A stretch of DNA of 64,000 nt from an uncultured Oscillospiraceae bacterium. Lineage in GTDB: Bacteria > Bacillota > Clostridia > Oscillospirales > Ruminococcaceae. Location: NCBI GenBank assembly GCA_904397845.1, contig CAJFOX010000011.1, positions 209,118-273,117 of the forward strand, in the 5' to 3' direction. Position 1 is the first letter of the stretch. Each line of letters opens with the position of its first letter. A model generated the notes under the pieces. That model saw nothing but the letters and a program-made list of their open reading frames with translations. It was not told the origin of the DNA and did no database searches. The position numbers were made by a program, and so were the translations under genes. Below, piece after piece: positions 26,808-36,576 of this stretch.

Positions 26808-29363
26808 GTGCGTTTCATGAAGCAAAAATTTAATGTGTCCGGGATGACATGCTCCGCCTGTTCTGCCCATGTGGAAAAAAGCGTGGCCAAAACGCCGGGA
26901 GTTCAATCGGTAGACGTAAGCCTTTTGACCAACAGCATGCAGGTCGTCTACGATGAAGCCCAAACAGATCCGTCTAAAATTATCCAGGCGGTGGAACAAA
27001 GCGGCTACGGTGCTTCCCTGCCCCAAAAAGGCTCCGTTCCTGTTCAACAGGGGGCTTCTGCACCGGGAGAAGCTGTGAAACAAATGAAGCGGCGGCTGAT
27101 TTTGTCTTTCTGCTTTTTAATTCCTCTTTTTTACCTGTCCATGGGCCATATGATGGGGCTTCCGATCCCACACTTTTTTCATGGCACAGAAAACGCGCTG
27201 ACCTTTGCCTTTACCCAGCTGCTTTTGACCCTGCCAGTCGCATATCTCAACCGCAGCTATTTCCAGATCGGCTTTAAAACGCTGTTCCGCGGTTCGCCGA
27301 ACATGGACTCATTGGTGGCCATTGGCTCTGCAGCATCCATTATTTATGGCATCTTTGCCATCTATCAAATGAGCTATGGGTTGGGTCACGGTGATCTGGA
27401 CCGGGTGCGGCAGTATGCCATGGACCTGTATTTCGAAGGCGCTTCCATGATCCTGACCCTGATTACGCTGGGCAAATATCTGGAGACCAGATCTAAGGGC
27501 AAAACCTCCGAAGCGATCACCCGGCTAATGGATTTAGCGCCCAAATCCGCTACTGTGCTGCGGGATGGGCAGGAGCTGCAAATCCCGGTGGAACAGGTCG
27601 TGGTAGGCGACACGGTGATTGTCCGTCCCGGGCAAAGCGTCCCGGTGGACGGCATCGTGCTGGAAGGGGCCTCTTTTATCGATGAATCCGCCATCACCGG
27701 AGAAAGCATTCCGGTAGAAAAAATCGCAGGAGACACTGTTACTGCCGCCACAATGAACAAAACCGGCGCTTTCCGGTTCCGCGCCACCAAAATCGGCGAC
27801 GATACAACTCTTTCTCAAATTATCGCGCTGATGGAAGAAGCCAGCGCCTCCAAAGCGCCGATTTCCAAACTGGCAGATAAAGTTGCCGGAATTTTTGTCC
27901 CGGTCGTTATCAGCATTGCGATTCTCGCCACTGTTGTCTGGCTTTTGCTGGGCCAGACCTTTTCCTTCGCTTTGTCCATCGGCATCGCGGTACTGGTCAT
28001 CTCCTGCCCCTGCGCGCTTGGCCTGGCTACTCCTGTAGCCATCATGGTCGGTACTGGCAAGGGCGCGGAAAACGGCATCCTGATCAAATCTGCCGAAGCG
28101 CTGGAAACGGCCCATACGGTCAACACTGTCGTTCTGGACAAAACCGGCACGATTACGGAAGGTCATCCAAAAGTTACCGGGCTTTATCCTGCTTCCGGTG
28201 TGACGGAAGAAAAGCTGCTGCAAATTGCCGCTTCGCTGGAGAGCCTTTCTGAACATCCGCTGGCGCAGGCCATCGTCTCATTGGCCAAACAGCGCGATCT
28301 TTCTCTGCTCGATCCCTGTGATTTTCAGGCCCTTTCCGGGCTGGGCCTTTCTGCCTCGTTAGAGGGGATTTCCTATTTTGCCGGCAACGAACGGCTGATG
28401 GAGGAACGGGGCGTCCACTTGGATGAACTGCGCACCACCGCTGCCGAGCTGGCGCAGGAAGGCAAAACGCCGTTGTATTTTGCACAGGACCAAACGTTGC
28501 TGGGGATTATTTCGGTATCGGATGTGGCAAAGCCTACCAGCGCCCAGGCCATTGAGGAGATGAAGCAACTTGGGCTGGAAGTAGTCATGCTCACCGGTGA
28601 CAATCAGAAGACAGCCGATGCCATTGGCCGCCAGCTGGGAGTTTCTCAGGTTATCGCGCAGGTGCTGCCCCAGGATAAAGAGCAAAAAATCCGCCAGCTG
28701 CAGGAGAGCGGCAAAAAAGTCGCCATGGTAGGCGACGGCATCAACGATGCGCCTGCTCTGGCCCGTGCCGACGTAGGCATCGCCATCGGCGCCGGAACCG
28801 ACATCGCGTTGGAGGCAGCGGATATCGTACTGATGAAAAACGATCTGCTCGACGCTGTTACCGCCATCCACTTGAGCCGTGCGGTGATCCGCAACGTAAA
28901 AGAAAACCTGTTCTGGGCCTTTTTATACAATAGCATTGGCATTCCCATCGCGGCTGGCGTTTTCTATTCCCTGTGGGGATGGAAGCTGGATCCTATGTTC
29001 GCCGCTGCAGCCATGAGCCTGAGTTCGGTCTGCGTGGTATCCAACGCCCTGCGGCTGCGCTTCTTTAAACCGCATCGCAGCCGCCAGGCCAACCCGCAGC
29101 CCGTTTTGGAAAAAGTACGGGCAAATGACCCAATCACTGAAAAAGGAGAAAAAAGTATGAAAAAAACATTGAAAATTGACGGAATGATGTGTTCTCACTG
29201 CACCGGCCGCGTTTCACAGGCACTCAACGCCATTGACGGCGTTTCTGCCGAAGTTTCGCTGGAGGACAAGGCGGCGTATGTGACCCTGTCCGCCGACGTG
29301 GCTGATGACGTTTTGATCCAAGCCGTTACCGACGCCGGATACACTGTTACTGAGGTGCTGTAA
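26808..29363 (+). CDS. copA: Copper-translocating P1B-type ATPase with N-terminal and C-terminal HMA domains
   Basis: GMTCSACSAHVEKS; SCPCALGLATPVAIMVGTG (CPC); VVLDKTGTITEG; MVGDGINDAPALARADVGIAIG; C-term GMMCSHCTGRVS. Confidence 0.95.
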   Translation: MRFMKQKFNVSGMTCSACSAHVEKSVAKTPGVQSVDVSLLTNSMQVVYDEAQTDPSKIIQAVEQSGYGASLPQKGSVPVQQGASAPGEAVKQMKRRLILSFCFLIPLFYLSMGHMMGLPIPHFFHGTENALTFAFTQLLLTLPVAYLNRSYFQIGFKTLFRGSPNMDSLVAIGSAASIIYGIFAIYQMSYGLGHGDLDRVRQYAMDLYFEGASMILTLITLGKYLETRSKGKTSEAITRLMDLAPKSATVLRDGQELQIPVEQVVVGDTVIVRPGQSVPVDGIVLEGASFIDESAITGESIPVEKIAGDTVTAATMNKTGAFRFRATKIGDDTTLSQIIALMEEASASKAPISKLADKVAGIFVPVVISIAILATVVWLLLGQTFSFALSIGIAVLVISCPCALGLATPVAIMVGTGKGAENGILIKSAEALETAHTVNTVVLDKTGTITEGHPKVTGLYPASGVTEEKLLQIAASLESLSEHPLAQAIVSLAKQRDLSLLDPCDFQALSGLGLSASLEGISYFAGNERLMEERGVHLDELRTTAAELAQEGKTPLYFAQDQTLLGIISVSDVAKPTSAQAIEEMKQLGLEVVMLTGDNQKTADAIGRQLGVSQVIAQVLPQDKEQKIRQLQESGKKVAMVGDGINDAPALARADVGIAIGAGTDIALEAADIVLMKNDLLDAVTAIHLSRAVIRNVKENLFWAFLYNSIGIPIAAGVFYSLWGWKLDPMFAAAAMSLSSVCVVSNALRLRFFKPHRSRQANPQPVLEKVRANDPITEKGEKSMKKTLKIDGMMCSHCTGRVSQALNAIDGVSAEVSLEDKAAYVTLSADVADDVLIQAVTDAGYTVTEVL
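29157..29363 (+). CDS. Candidate embedded CopZ-like copper chaperone from in-frame internal start in copA
   Basis: ATG 29157 in frame with copA (codon 784); AAGGAG at 29143-29148 with 8-nt spacing; product MKKTLKIDGMMCSHCTGRVSQALNAIDGVSAEVSLEDKAAYVTLSADVADDVLIQAVTDAGYTVTEVL is a complete HMA fold. Confidence 0.55.
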   Translation: MKKTLKIDGMMCSHCTGRVSQALNAIDGVSAEVSLEDKAAYVTLSADVADDVLIQAVTDAGYTVTEVL

Positions 29364-29364
29364 C

Positions 29365-29625
29365 ATGATGGCGGACAAACAAAAGGTCTCACGCCTTTTA
29401 AAAACCGCTCGAGGCCAGATTGACGGGATTTTGAAAATGATTGACGAGGACCGATACTGCATTGATATTTCCAATCAGATCATGGCGTCCCAGTCCATTT
29501 TGAAAAAAGCCAATGGCGAAGTGCTGAAAGCGCACCTGGAACATTGTGTCAAAGAGGCAGTAACCGATGGCGATGCGACGGAAAAGCTGCTGGAAATTGA
29601 ATCCATTATTGCAAAGCTGCTGTAG
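29365..29625 (+). CDS. csoR: CsoR-family copper-sensing repressor
   Basis: KQKVSRLLKTARGQIDGILKMIDEDRYCIDISNQI...AHLEHC; Cys32/His57/Cys61 spacing equals the Cys-His-Cys spacing of M. tuberculosis CsoR. Confidence 0.9.
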   Translation: MMADKQKVSRLLKTARGQIDGILKMIDEDRYCIDISNQIMASQSILKKANGEVLKAHLEHCVKEAVTDGDATEKLLEIESIIAKLL

Positions 29626-29651
29626 TCTTTTCTCCGGAGCATTCGTTTTCT

Positions 29652-29682
29652 GAACGCAGGTAAAAATACCTGCGTTCTTTTG
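29652..29682 (+). terminator. Terminator after csoR
   Basis: GAACGCAGGTA-AAAA-TACCTGCGTTC-TTTTG. Confidence 0.8.
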
Positions 29683-29795
29683 TTGCAAAAGGCTAGCTTC
29701 TCCACGCTTTTTATGGTAAGCTGGATTTGTTTGCCTGAACCGATTCCGGCCCAAGCGAAAAACCGCGTTACATCATAAACAAGGGGGATCTTTTT

Positions 29796-30440
29796 ATGGA
29801 AAAGAATCAGCGCTATCAAAAAATCAACCGGGGCTTTATGGTTTTGTACCTGCTGGTCTGCCTGTGGGGCATTATCGACAGTTTTCTGCACTCAACGCCC
29901 TATTACATGGGGCTTTCTCTGCTTTCCCCCCTGTTTTTGCTGATTCCTCCGCTATTTTGGAAGATCACCCGGCTCAAACCTGCGTATCTGATTTCTCTGA
30001 CGATCAATTTGTTCAGTTTTTTGGCTTTTGTGATTGGAATTGCCTTTCGCGGATACGGCCGCTTCCCCTTTTACGATAAAGTGGTGCATACCCTTTCCGG
30101 CGTAGTATTCGGCCTTTTAGGCGTCATTTTTTATTACCTCATGAAAAAGGACCGTAGCATCGTCCCCCGAGACGGTATTTTTGCCGGTTATTTCGCTGTT
30201 TCTTTTGCCTGCACCATCGGGATGCTGTGGGAAGTATGGGAATATTCTATGGACTTTATCTTTCATTCCGACCCCCAGCATGCACTGACCACCGGCGTCC
30301 ACGACACGATGCAGGATATGATCGTCTGCCTGATCGGATCCCTCTTTGTTTTGTTTTCCGTATGGCGCTATTACCACAAAGGCAAGGCAGGGCCGATGAT
30401 GCGTATTTTCCTGGATTTTTACGAATTGAACTTAAAATGA
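29796..30440 (+). CDS. Multi-pass membrane protein, DUF2238/YjdF-like pattern
   Basis: FPFYDKVVHTLSGVVFGLLG, LWEVWEYSMDFIF, GVHDTMQDMIVCLIGSL. Confidence 0.6.
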   Translation: MEKNQRYQKINRGFMVLYLLVCLWGIIDSFLHSTPYYMGLSLLSPLFLLIPPLFWKITRLKPAYLISLTINLFSFLAFVIGIAFRGYGRFPFYDKVVHTLSGVVFGLLGVIFYYLMKKDRSIVPRDGIFAGYFAVSFACTIGMLWEVWEYSMDFIFHSDPQHALTTGVHDTMQDMIVCLIGSLFVLFSVWRYYHKGKAGPMMRIFLDFYELNLK

Positions 30441-30485
30441 AACGTAACATTGGGCCTCTCCAAAGGCCAAATGCTTTCCTGTTTG

Positions 30486-30523
30486 AAAAAGCCGTCCGGC
30501 GCTTATTTTTCGGGCGGCTTTTT
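30486..30523. terminator. Intrinsic terminator
   Basis: AAAAAGCCGTCCG-N12-CGGGCGGCTTTTT. Confidence 0.6.
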
Positions 30524-30709
30524 GCAATTTCCGTTTTGTATTCTATTCTTTCCGACACGTACTGGCAAACGCCAAAAACAGCTTCGCCTGCTGTTTCGGA
30601 ATCATAATCAATCTCAGGATGCCAATGCATTCCGAAAGAAAGTTGCAGACAATACCTGATCAAAAGTTTTTTCCTTTTAGGACCAAACCGTCCTCTTGCG
30701 CCTATGTTT

Positions 30710-31558
30710 TTATTTTGCCGTTTTTCTTCCCAGTACTACTCGGTCATTGCCGCCGTAATCCTGAACCGTCCGGATACAGTCAAAACCCGAATCCCACATT
30801 AGCGCTGAAACGGATCGCGCCTGATCAAAACCAACCTCAAAGGCCAACAGGCCGCCCGGCTTTAGCGCCCTCCGCCAGCGAAGAGGAATTTCACGGTAAA
30901 AACGCAGCCCATCGTCTGATCCGTCCAGCGCCATAGCAGGCTCCCATTGCACCTCCCGCTGCAGCCCAGACAGGTCACCCGATGGAATATACGGCGGGTT
31001 GGAAAGAACAGCGTCCAGATTTGCCAAACCCGCGGTACTTTTCAGCACATCGGCCTGAATCAAACGGCACCTAGGCGCTAAGGCGCGGATGTTGCTTGCA
31101 CAGTATTCCCCGGCTTCCGGCGAAAGCTCTACCAAAGCCACCTCTGCATCCGGCCGCTCACAGGCAATCGTCAAACCGACACAGCCGCTTCCAGCGCACA
31201 GATCCGCTACCTGCGGCGACGGGACGCCCTCCAGCTGCTTCAATACCTGCTCCACTAAGGTCTCCGTATCTGCCCGGGGAATCAGTACGCCGGGGCCTAC
31301 GGCGAAACGACGGCCGTAAAATTCCCACCATCCCAGCAAATATTGAAGCGGCTCTCCCGCTTCCCGCCGGACAAGCCAGCCCTGCATCCGCGCCACTTCT
31401 TCCGGGGTTAGTTCCCGCTCCGGATGTGCCAGCCGCTGCGCTTTGGAAATGGCAAAGCCTTCTTCCAACATAAGATCCAGCTCAAAACCGGCGGAGACAA
31501 TCCCCGCCTGCTGCAGGCGGCGCAGCCATACCGGATAGCAGGCGCCGACAGCGATCAC
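30710..31558 (-). CDS. prmC: Peptide chain release factor N5-glutamine methyltransferase
   Basis: PLQYLLGWWEFYGRRFAVGPGVLIPRADTETLVEQVL, VLSNPPYIPSGDL. Confidence 0.93.
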   Translation of the reverse strand: MIAVGACYPVWLRRLQQAGIVSAGFELDLMLEEGFAISKAQRLAHPERELTPEEVARMQGWLVRREAGEPLQYLLGWWEFYGRRFAVGPGVLIPRADTETLVEQVLKQLEGVPSPQVADLCAGSGCVGLTIACERPDAEVALVELSPEAGEYCASNIRALAPRCRLIQADVLKSTAGLANLDAVLSNPPYIPSGDLSGLQREVQWEPAMALDGSDDGLRFYREIPLRWRRALKPGGLLAFEVGFDQARSVSALMWDSGFDCIRTVQDYGGNDRVVLGRKTAK

Positions 31559-32478
31559 CAGCGATCGCTGCCCTCCACAGAAGGCAGCACCGGTTTCAAA
31601 GAGGCAATGGCCACTTCAATCATATCGTCTTCCGGTTCCTGGGTGGTAATATGCTGCAGCCACATCCCCGGCGCGGAGATCATGCGCGTGCACAAATTGG
31701 TATATCGTCCCGCCAGCTTGATGATTTCGTAAGAAATTCCCACAACGACAGGCAGTAAAAGAATCTTCAGCACCACTCTGAGCCACGGATTGCTCCAAGT
31801 GACAAAAGAAGTCACCAGCACGCTGACAATTACGACAATCAGCAAAAAGCTGGTGCCGCAGCGGGGGTGAAACCGTCTTTGCCGGCGCACGTTCTCCACT
31901 GTCAACTCCTCGCCCGCCTCGTAACAAAAAATAGTTTTATGCTCGGCGCCGTGATACTGAAACATCCGGTGGATGTCCTTCATACGGCTTACTGCCGCCA
32001 TATAACCGACTAAAATAGCAATTTTGATAAGCCCTTCTATCAAGCTGGCAAAACCACCTAACGGCAGCAGCATGTCCAGCCCTTTCACCGCAAAGGTAGG
32101 AAGGATCAAAAACATCAAAACAGCGGCAACTACTGCGATAACCGAAGCAAATCCCGTAAGAACGGCAGTCGCCTTTTCCCCAAAATGCCGGTTGAGCCAC
32201 AGATCAATCTTATCCGGCTCTCCTTCGTCGAAGCCCGCCTTATCCGCTGATTTCATCAGGCACTTGTACCCCAGGCGCATGGTATCCACAAAATTAAATA
32301 TTCCGCGGACAAATGGCGTTTTTTTGTACCATGCCGTAATTTTGGGGTTCTCCCAAGTCTCCACATCAAGGCTGCCGTTGGGCAGCCGTACAGCCAGAGA
32401 CGTTTTTTCCGGCCCGCGCATCATGATTCCCTCTATGACCGCCTGGCCTCCGATCGATGTTTTATGCTGTTTGCTCAT
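31555..32478 (-). CDS. DUF1385 (YqhQ-like) membrane protein
   Basis: SIGGQAVIEGIMMRGPEKTSLAVR, YHGAEHKTIFCYEAGEELTVENVRRQRRFHPRCGTSFL. Confidence 0.92.
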   Translation of the reverse strand: MSKQHKTSIGGQAVIEGIMMRGPEKTSLAVRLPNGSLDVETWENPKITAWYKKTPFVRGIFNFVDTMRLGYKCLMKSADKAGFDEGEPDKIDLWLNRHFGEKATAVLTGFASVIAVVAAVLMFLILPTFAVKGLDMLLPLGGFASLIEGLIKIAILVGYMAAVSRMKDIHRMFQYHGAEHKTIFCYEAGEELTVENVRRQRRFHPRCGTSFLLIVVIVSVLVTSFVTWSNPWLRVVLKILLLPVVVGISYEIIKLAGRYTNLCTRMISAPGMWLQHITTQEPEDDMIEVAIASLKPVLPSVEGSDRW

Positions 32479-32484
32479 TGTCCC

Positions 32485-33921
32485 TTACCCTTCTATTTCC
32501 GAAAATTCCGCTTCTGATTTCTTTCCTGCCAACGGCAGCGTTATCGTAACGGTCGTACCCCTTTGATAGATACTCCCAATTTCCAGCCGCCCGCCATGCC
32601 GGGTAACAATTTCATCCGCCACCGCAAGACCGATACCGGAACCCCGCTTGGTCGAATCCCCCTTATAAAATTTGGTCTTGACCTGCGGCAGATCCTCCGG
32701 CTTGATTCCTTCGCCGGTATCTGCAATGGTAACCGTCACTTCCTCGGCAGTGCGCTGTACGCTGACAGTGACCACTCCCCCGCCAGGCGTATGCTTGAGA
32801 GCATTATCCAGAATATTGACAAAAACCTGCTTGAGCCGGTTGTGATCCCCCATAACAATAATAAAATCCTCTGGTTCTTCATAACGGATTTCAATATTTT
32901 CCCGCGCCGCTCGCTGGTCAAACATCAGTACCGCATCATCCAGCTCCGCTACCAAATCCATGCGATCCATCACCATGGACATCCGGCCGCTCTGCATTCG
33001 CGAAAAATCCAAAAGCTCCTCTACCATGCCGGACAGTCGTTCGGCTTCTTTGCCGATTACCTCCATGCCTTTATGAAGCGTTTGAGGATCCGGCCGCTCC
33101 TCATTGGCCAGAGTTTCCGCCCAGCCTTTGATTGCCGTCAAAGGCGTGCGCAGCTCATGGGATACAGACGAAATAAAATCGTTTTTCAGCTGTTCCGCTT
33201 TGGAAAGCTCTCCCGCCATATAATTGATTACGTCGCATAATTCGCCGATCTCATCGTCATTTTCCTTTTCCAGCCGGATACTGAAATCTCCCTGGGCAAT
33301 TTTTCGGGCAGTCTGCCCCACCTTTCCCAGCGGAACAACAATGGAATTCATAAAATACGTACTGGAAAACACCACAAAAAAGATGATTGCCACTCCAAAA
33401 ACGGTAATAATCGCCACCAAAGAGATGATCTGCCGGTCAATCCGCACCAGCGAGGTAACATAGCGAATGGCAAAAATCTCCTCATCGCTGACCTGGGAAA
33501 TCCTGGTCAACGCCAGAATATTTTCCCCATACAGCGTACCTTGAAAATATCCTTCCCCGGTCTCTGTCTCCAGGGCTTCTTGAAAATCCGGCATATACAG
33601 CTTTTGGTTCGCTTCAAACCCGCTGGATGACAACAGCACGTTTCCGTCCATATCCAGCGCCATAATCTCCATTTTGTCCTTATCCTCAAAATTTTCAATC
33701 AAGCCGCGCACCTCAGTGGCATAATCGGTAGAAGCATCCTGCGCGTACTGCCTCAAAAGGCCATCCACTAAATCCGCCCGTGATACTACGATTTGCCTGA
33801 CGCCGTTATAATAATAGCTTTTCAGGCCATAGGCTGAGAGGATTTCAATGGCAATCAAAATCAAAAGGATAATGCCGAAGCTGTTGAGCAGCCATCGTTT
33901 TGTAATCCTCCTTTTCGCCAT
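32485..33921 (-). CDS. HAMP-domain sensor histidine kinase
   Basis: Two TM segments, HAMP, FISSVSHELRTPLTAIKGWAETL, DTGEGIKPEDLPQ, GSGIGLAVADEIVTRHGG. Confidence 0.93.
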   Translation of the reverse strand: MAKRRITKRWLLNSFGIILLILIAIEILSAYGLKSYYYNGVRQIVVSRADLVDGLLRQYAQDASTDYATEVRGLIENFEDKDKMEIMALDMDGNVLLSSSGFEANQKLYMPDFQEALETETGEGYFQGTLYGENILALTRISQVSDEEIFAIRYVTSLVRIDRQIISLVAIITVFGVAIIFFVVFSSTYFMNSIVVPLGKVGQTARKIAQGDFSIRLEKENDDEIGELCDVINYMAGELSKAEQLKNDFISSVSHELRTPLTAIKGWAETLANEERPDPQTLHKGMEVIGKEAERLSGMVEELLDFSRMQSGRMSMVMDRMDLVAELDDAVLMFDQRAARENIEIRYEEPEDFIIVMGDHNRLKQVFVNILDNALKHTPGGGVVTVSVQRTAEEVTVTIADTGEGIKPEDLPQVKTKFYKGDSTKRGSGIGLAVADEIVTRHGGRLEIGSIYQRGTTVTITLPLAGKKSEAEFSEIEG

Positions 33922-33957
33922 TCCATCCTCCCCTCTCTCCCACGCGTCCAGGCAACG

Positions 33958-34653
33958 TTAAACCACCCACTTATATCCAAATCCCCACACAGTTTGCAAA
34001 TACCGGGGATTGGAAGGCTCTTCTTCAATTTTCATCCGCAGGCGCCGGATGTTGACATCTACAATTTTCACATCGCCAAAATAATTGCTTCCCCAAACCT
34101 CATCCAATATTGCAGAGCGTTCCAAAGCCGTGTTGGGATTCCTCATAAAAAATTCAAGGATCTGAAACTCCACCTGGGTCAGATCAACGGCCTTCCCGCT
34201 TTTGGTCAGCGTTCTGCTTTTGCTGTTGAGCACAAAGGGACCGGAAACAATCTCGCCGCTTTGCTGCGCAACATCCTTTGCCAAAGACACGCGCCGGTAA
34301 ATCGCGTCTACCCGGGCCACCAGCTCGGACGGGCTGAACGGCTTGGTGATATAATCATCGGCGCCTGTCATCAGGCCGCGCACCTTATCCATTTCCTGGG
34401 ATTTGGCGGACAGCATAATGATACCGATTGTATTGCTGGCCGCACGGATCTTTTCGCACACGCCAAAACCATCGATTCCCGGCATCATAATATCCAGCAC
34501 TACCACGTCAAAGTCGCCGCCGCTCTGCTCAAATACCTGGAGAGCCTGTTCTCCGTCAGGCACATCCACAACATCGTACCCCGCCCTTTTTAAATTGATG
34601 ACAATAAAGTCTCGAATGACATCCTCATCTTCAGCAATCAAAATTCGTTTCAA
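33958..34653 (-). CDS. OmpR-family response regulator
   Basis: MKRILIAEDEDVIRDFIVINL, VVVLDIMMPGIDG, ADDYITKPFSPSELVARVDAI, winged-helix effector. Confidence 0.94.
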   Translation of the reverse strand: MKRILIAEDEDVIRDFIVINLKRAGYDVVDVPDGEQALQVFEQSGGDFDVVVLDIMMPGIDGFGVCEKIRAASNTIGIIMLSAKSQEMDKVRGLMTGADDYITKPFSPSELVARVDAIYRRVSLAKDVAQQSGEIVSGPFVLNSKSRTLTKSGKAVDLTQVEFQILEFFMRNPNTALERSAILDEVWGSNYFGDVKIVDVNIRRLRMKIEEEPSNPRYLQTVWGFGYKWVV

Positions 34654-34670
34654 ACTAGCACCTTCTTTCT

Positions 34671-36053
34671 CTAGGATTTCACAATGGAAAAACGCTCCCG
34701 TATCTCCTCCATGCTCAACTGCATCTGCTCCGGCACAGCCGATGATTTGACCGGCGCTGCATAATATTCGTAAACACCCCGTTTTTCCAGCTGCTCATAT
34801 ACAAGGTTATCAAAAACATCCCGCGGTTCATCCTGCCCATAAACGCGGATGCGGAGGAGAGCCGGCGGTTCAGCTGCCTCCGTACGAAGGGTAAATACCC
34901 ATTCGTTCCGATCGGACTCTTTGACTACATTCACCTGTCCAATCCATTCTTCCGGGAACTGGAACCGGAACCCGTAATCCAAATTGACAAACCCAGTCCA
35001 TACGGGGGAAAAAGTAAACGTAACAGACCCAGCCTGAGAATTTTCCGCTGAATCCGCCTCCCCCAGCCTTTCCAACTCTTCCGGATTCGACAGGCACAGG
35101 TACTGGAGAAGATTTTTCCGGTTATCCTCTTCCCGTTCTTCTTCGCTATATTCAACCAAAGACACTGGAATTTCCAAAATGCCGTCTCCGTTGATATCCT
35201 CACAACGCACCGGCACCTCTCGCAGTAACGGACGATCCAACCCGCCGTAATGGCTGCTGAGGGAGCGAAGTTTTCCATCATCTGTATACACCATGATCTC
35301 TGTGACAATCTGCGTACTGCTGGTATAAGCGTCCACAAACACAGCTATCTGATTTTGGGCAAGCCAGCCGATTTCAATTCCCAAAAAGCCCGTAATCGTG
35401 CTGTCCATCACAACGCGTGATGCCGACTGAAGGCCATCTTCCGTATCATTGATCAGCCGGATAGCCCCCGTTTTCGAGGAAGCCTTAAAGATGCCCAACA
35501 GGATTTCTTTTGTTCCATCCTGGTCAAGATCTTCAATCAGCATCTGGGAATATTCGCTTTCGTATAGAACCCTCAGCTGGCCTCCAGTATAATCGTAAAC
35601 AGAAATACTGGTATTCTCGCTGGTCCCCTGCTCCCAGCCGATGAGCACGCAGTGCCGCCCTGAAGCAGTCAAGACCTGAAAATCCACCTCCGTAACATCG
35701 GTGCCTTCTCCTACCGCATCATAAACTGACACCCACTCGTCCTGCTGATGATCCAGCACCATAATGCGGACGTTCCCGCCCCAGCTGGGCATATTGTAAA
35801 AAACCAGCGCTTCGTCCTCCCCGTCTGCATCCAAATCAAACATAACGAAAGCAGAACGGTAATCCCCGCTTTTGGGGTACTTCAGCTGAACGTCGGAAAC
35901 ATCCGCCGCATTGGTCAGGGCTTCGTAAATTTCCGCCTGTTCCTCGGTCAGCTTGGGAGACTGCATCAGATCAGTCAGGTTCGGCTGAAACGAAGAACAG
36001 GCGCTTAACAGCAGGCAACACACCGCCAGAAAAGCGATTTTGAAAAAGCGCAC
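34671..36053 (-). CDS. Lipoprotein with FG-GAP/EF-hand-like Asp-rich repeats, in operon with two-component system
   Basis: Lipobox LLSAC; DLDADGEDEALVFY, EDLDQDGTKEILLGIF, EDINGDGILEIPVSL. Confidence 0.7.
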   Translation of the reverse strand: MRFFKIAFLAVCCLLLSACSSFQPNLTDLMQSPKLTEEQAEIYEALTNAADVSDVQLKYPKSGDYRSAFVMFDLDADGEDEALVFYNMPSWGGNVRIMVLDHQQDEWVSVYDAVGEGTDVTEVDFQVLTASGRHCVLIGWEQGTSENTSISVYDYTGGQLRVLYESEYSQMLIEDLDQDGTKEILLGIFKASSKTGAIRLINDTEDGLQSASRVVMDSTITGFLGIEIGWLAQNQIAVFVDAYTSSTQIVTEIMVYTDDGKLRSLSSHYGGLDRPLLREVPVRCEDINGDGILEIPVSLVEYSEEEREEDNRKNLLQYLCLSNPEELERLGEADSAENSQAGSVTFTFSPVWTGFVNLDYGFRFQFPEEWIGQVNVVKESDRNEWVFTLRTEAAEPPALLRIRVYGQDEPRDVFDNLVYEQLEKRGVYEYYAAPVKSSAVPEQMQLSMEEIRERFSIVKS

Positions 36054-36390
36054 AGCCGATCCTCCCTTTCAAAATGATGAAAAAAGCCGGGACCTCACGG
36101 CTCCGGCACACAAATCTTTTGTAAAAACAGCCTTTTTTGCCCTTTTTCATAGTATAACAACCGCTCCATTCTGTCAATGGAAAAGCTGTCCCGCAGTACG
36201 GTTGTTCACAATAAATTCACTGCTTTTCCGAAAGAGGAAAATGCGGGGTTCAAAATCCGAAAACGGATGGATGAACGCGGGTTTTCGCCCGCATGATGCT
36301 TTCTTTATTATGGAAAAACTCTTTTTGCCGCTTCGCCCCAATAGCAAAGCAATTTTATGCAAGCTTTTTCCTCTGCAGATTTTTCACCAA

Positions 36391-36420
36391 AAAAGCAGCC
36401 GGAAAATCCCTGCTGCTTTT
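36391..36420. terminator. Hairpin in non-coding gap
   Basis: AAAAGCAG-N14-CTGCTTTT. Confidence 0.4.
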
Positions 36421-36576
36421 TAAAGGCGCTTCTGTCCGTCATGCTTCTTTGCCGTTTTGAAGAACCTTTTCCTCTTCCTGATCCATTCCCTTTTCCCGGT
36501 TTTCATCTCCGAGCCGGGAAAGATTCGCAAAATATGCTTTTCTTTTGCCAACAGAAATGATAAAATAAAATCGACT

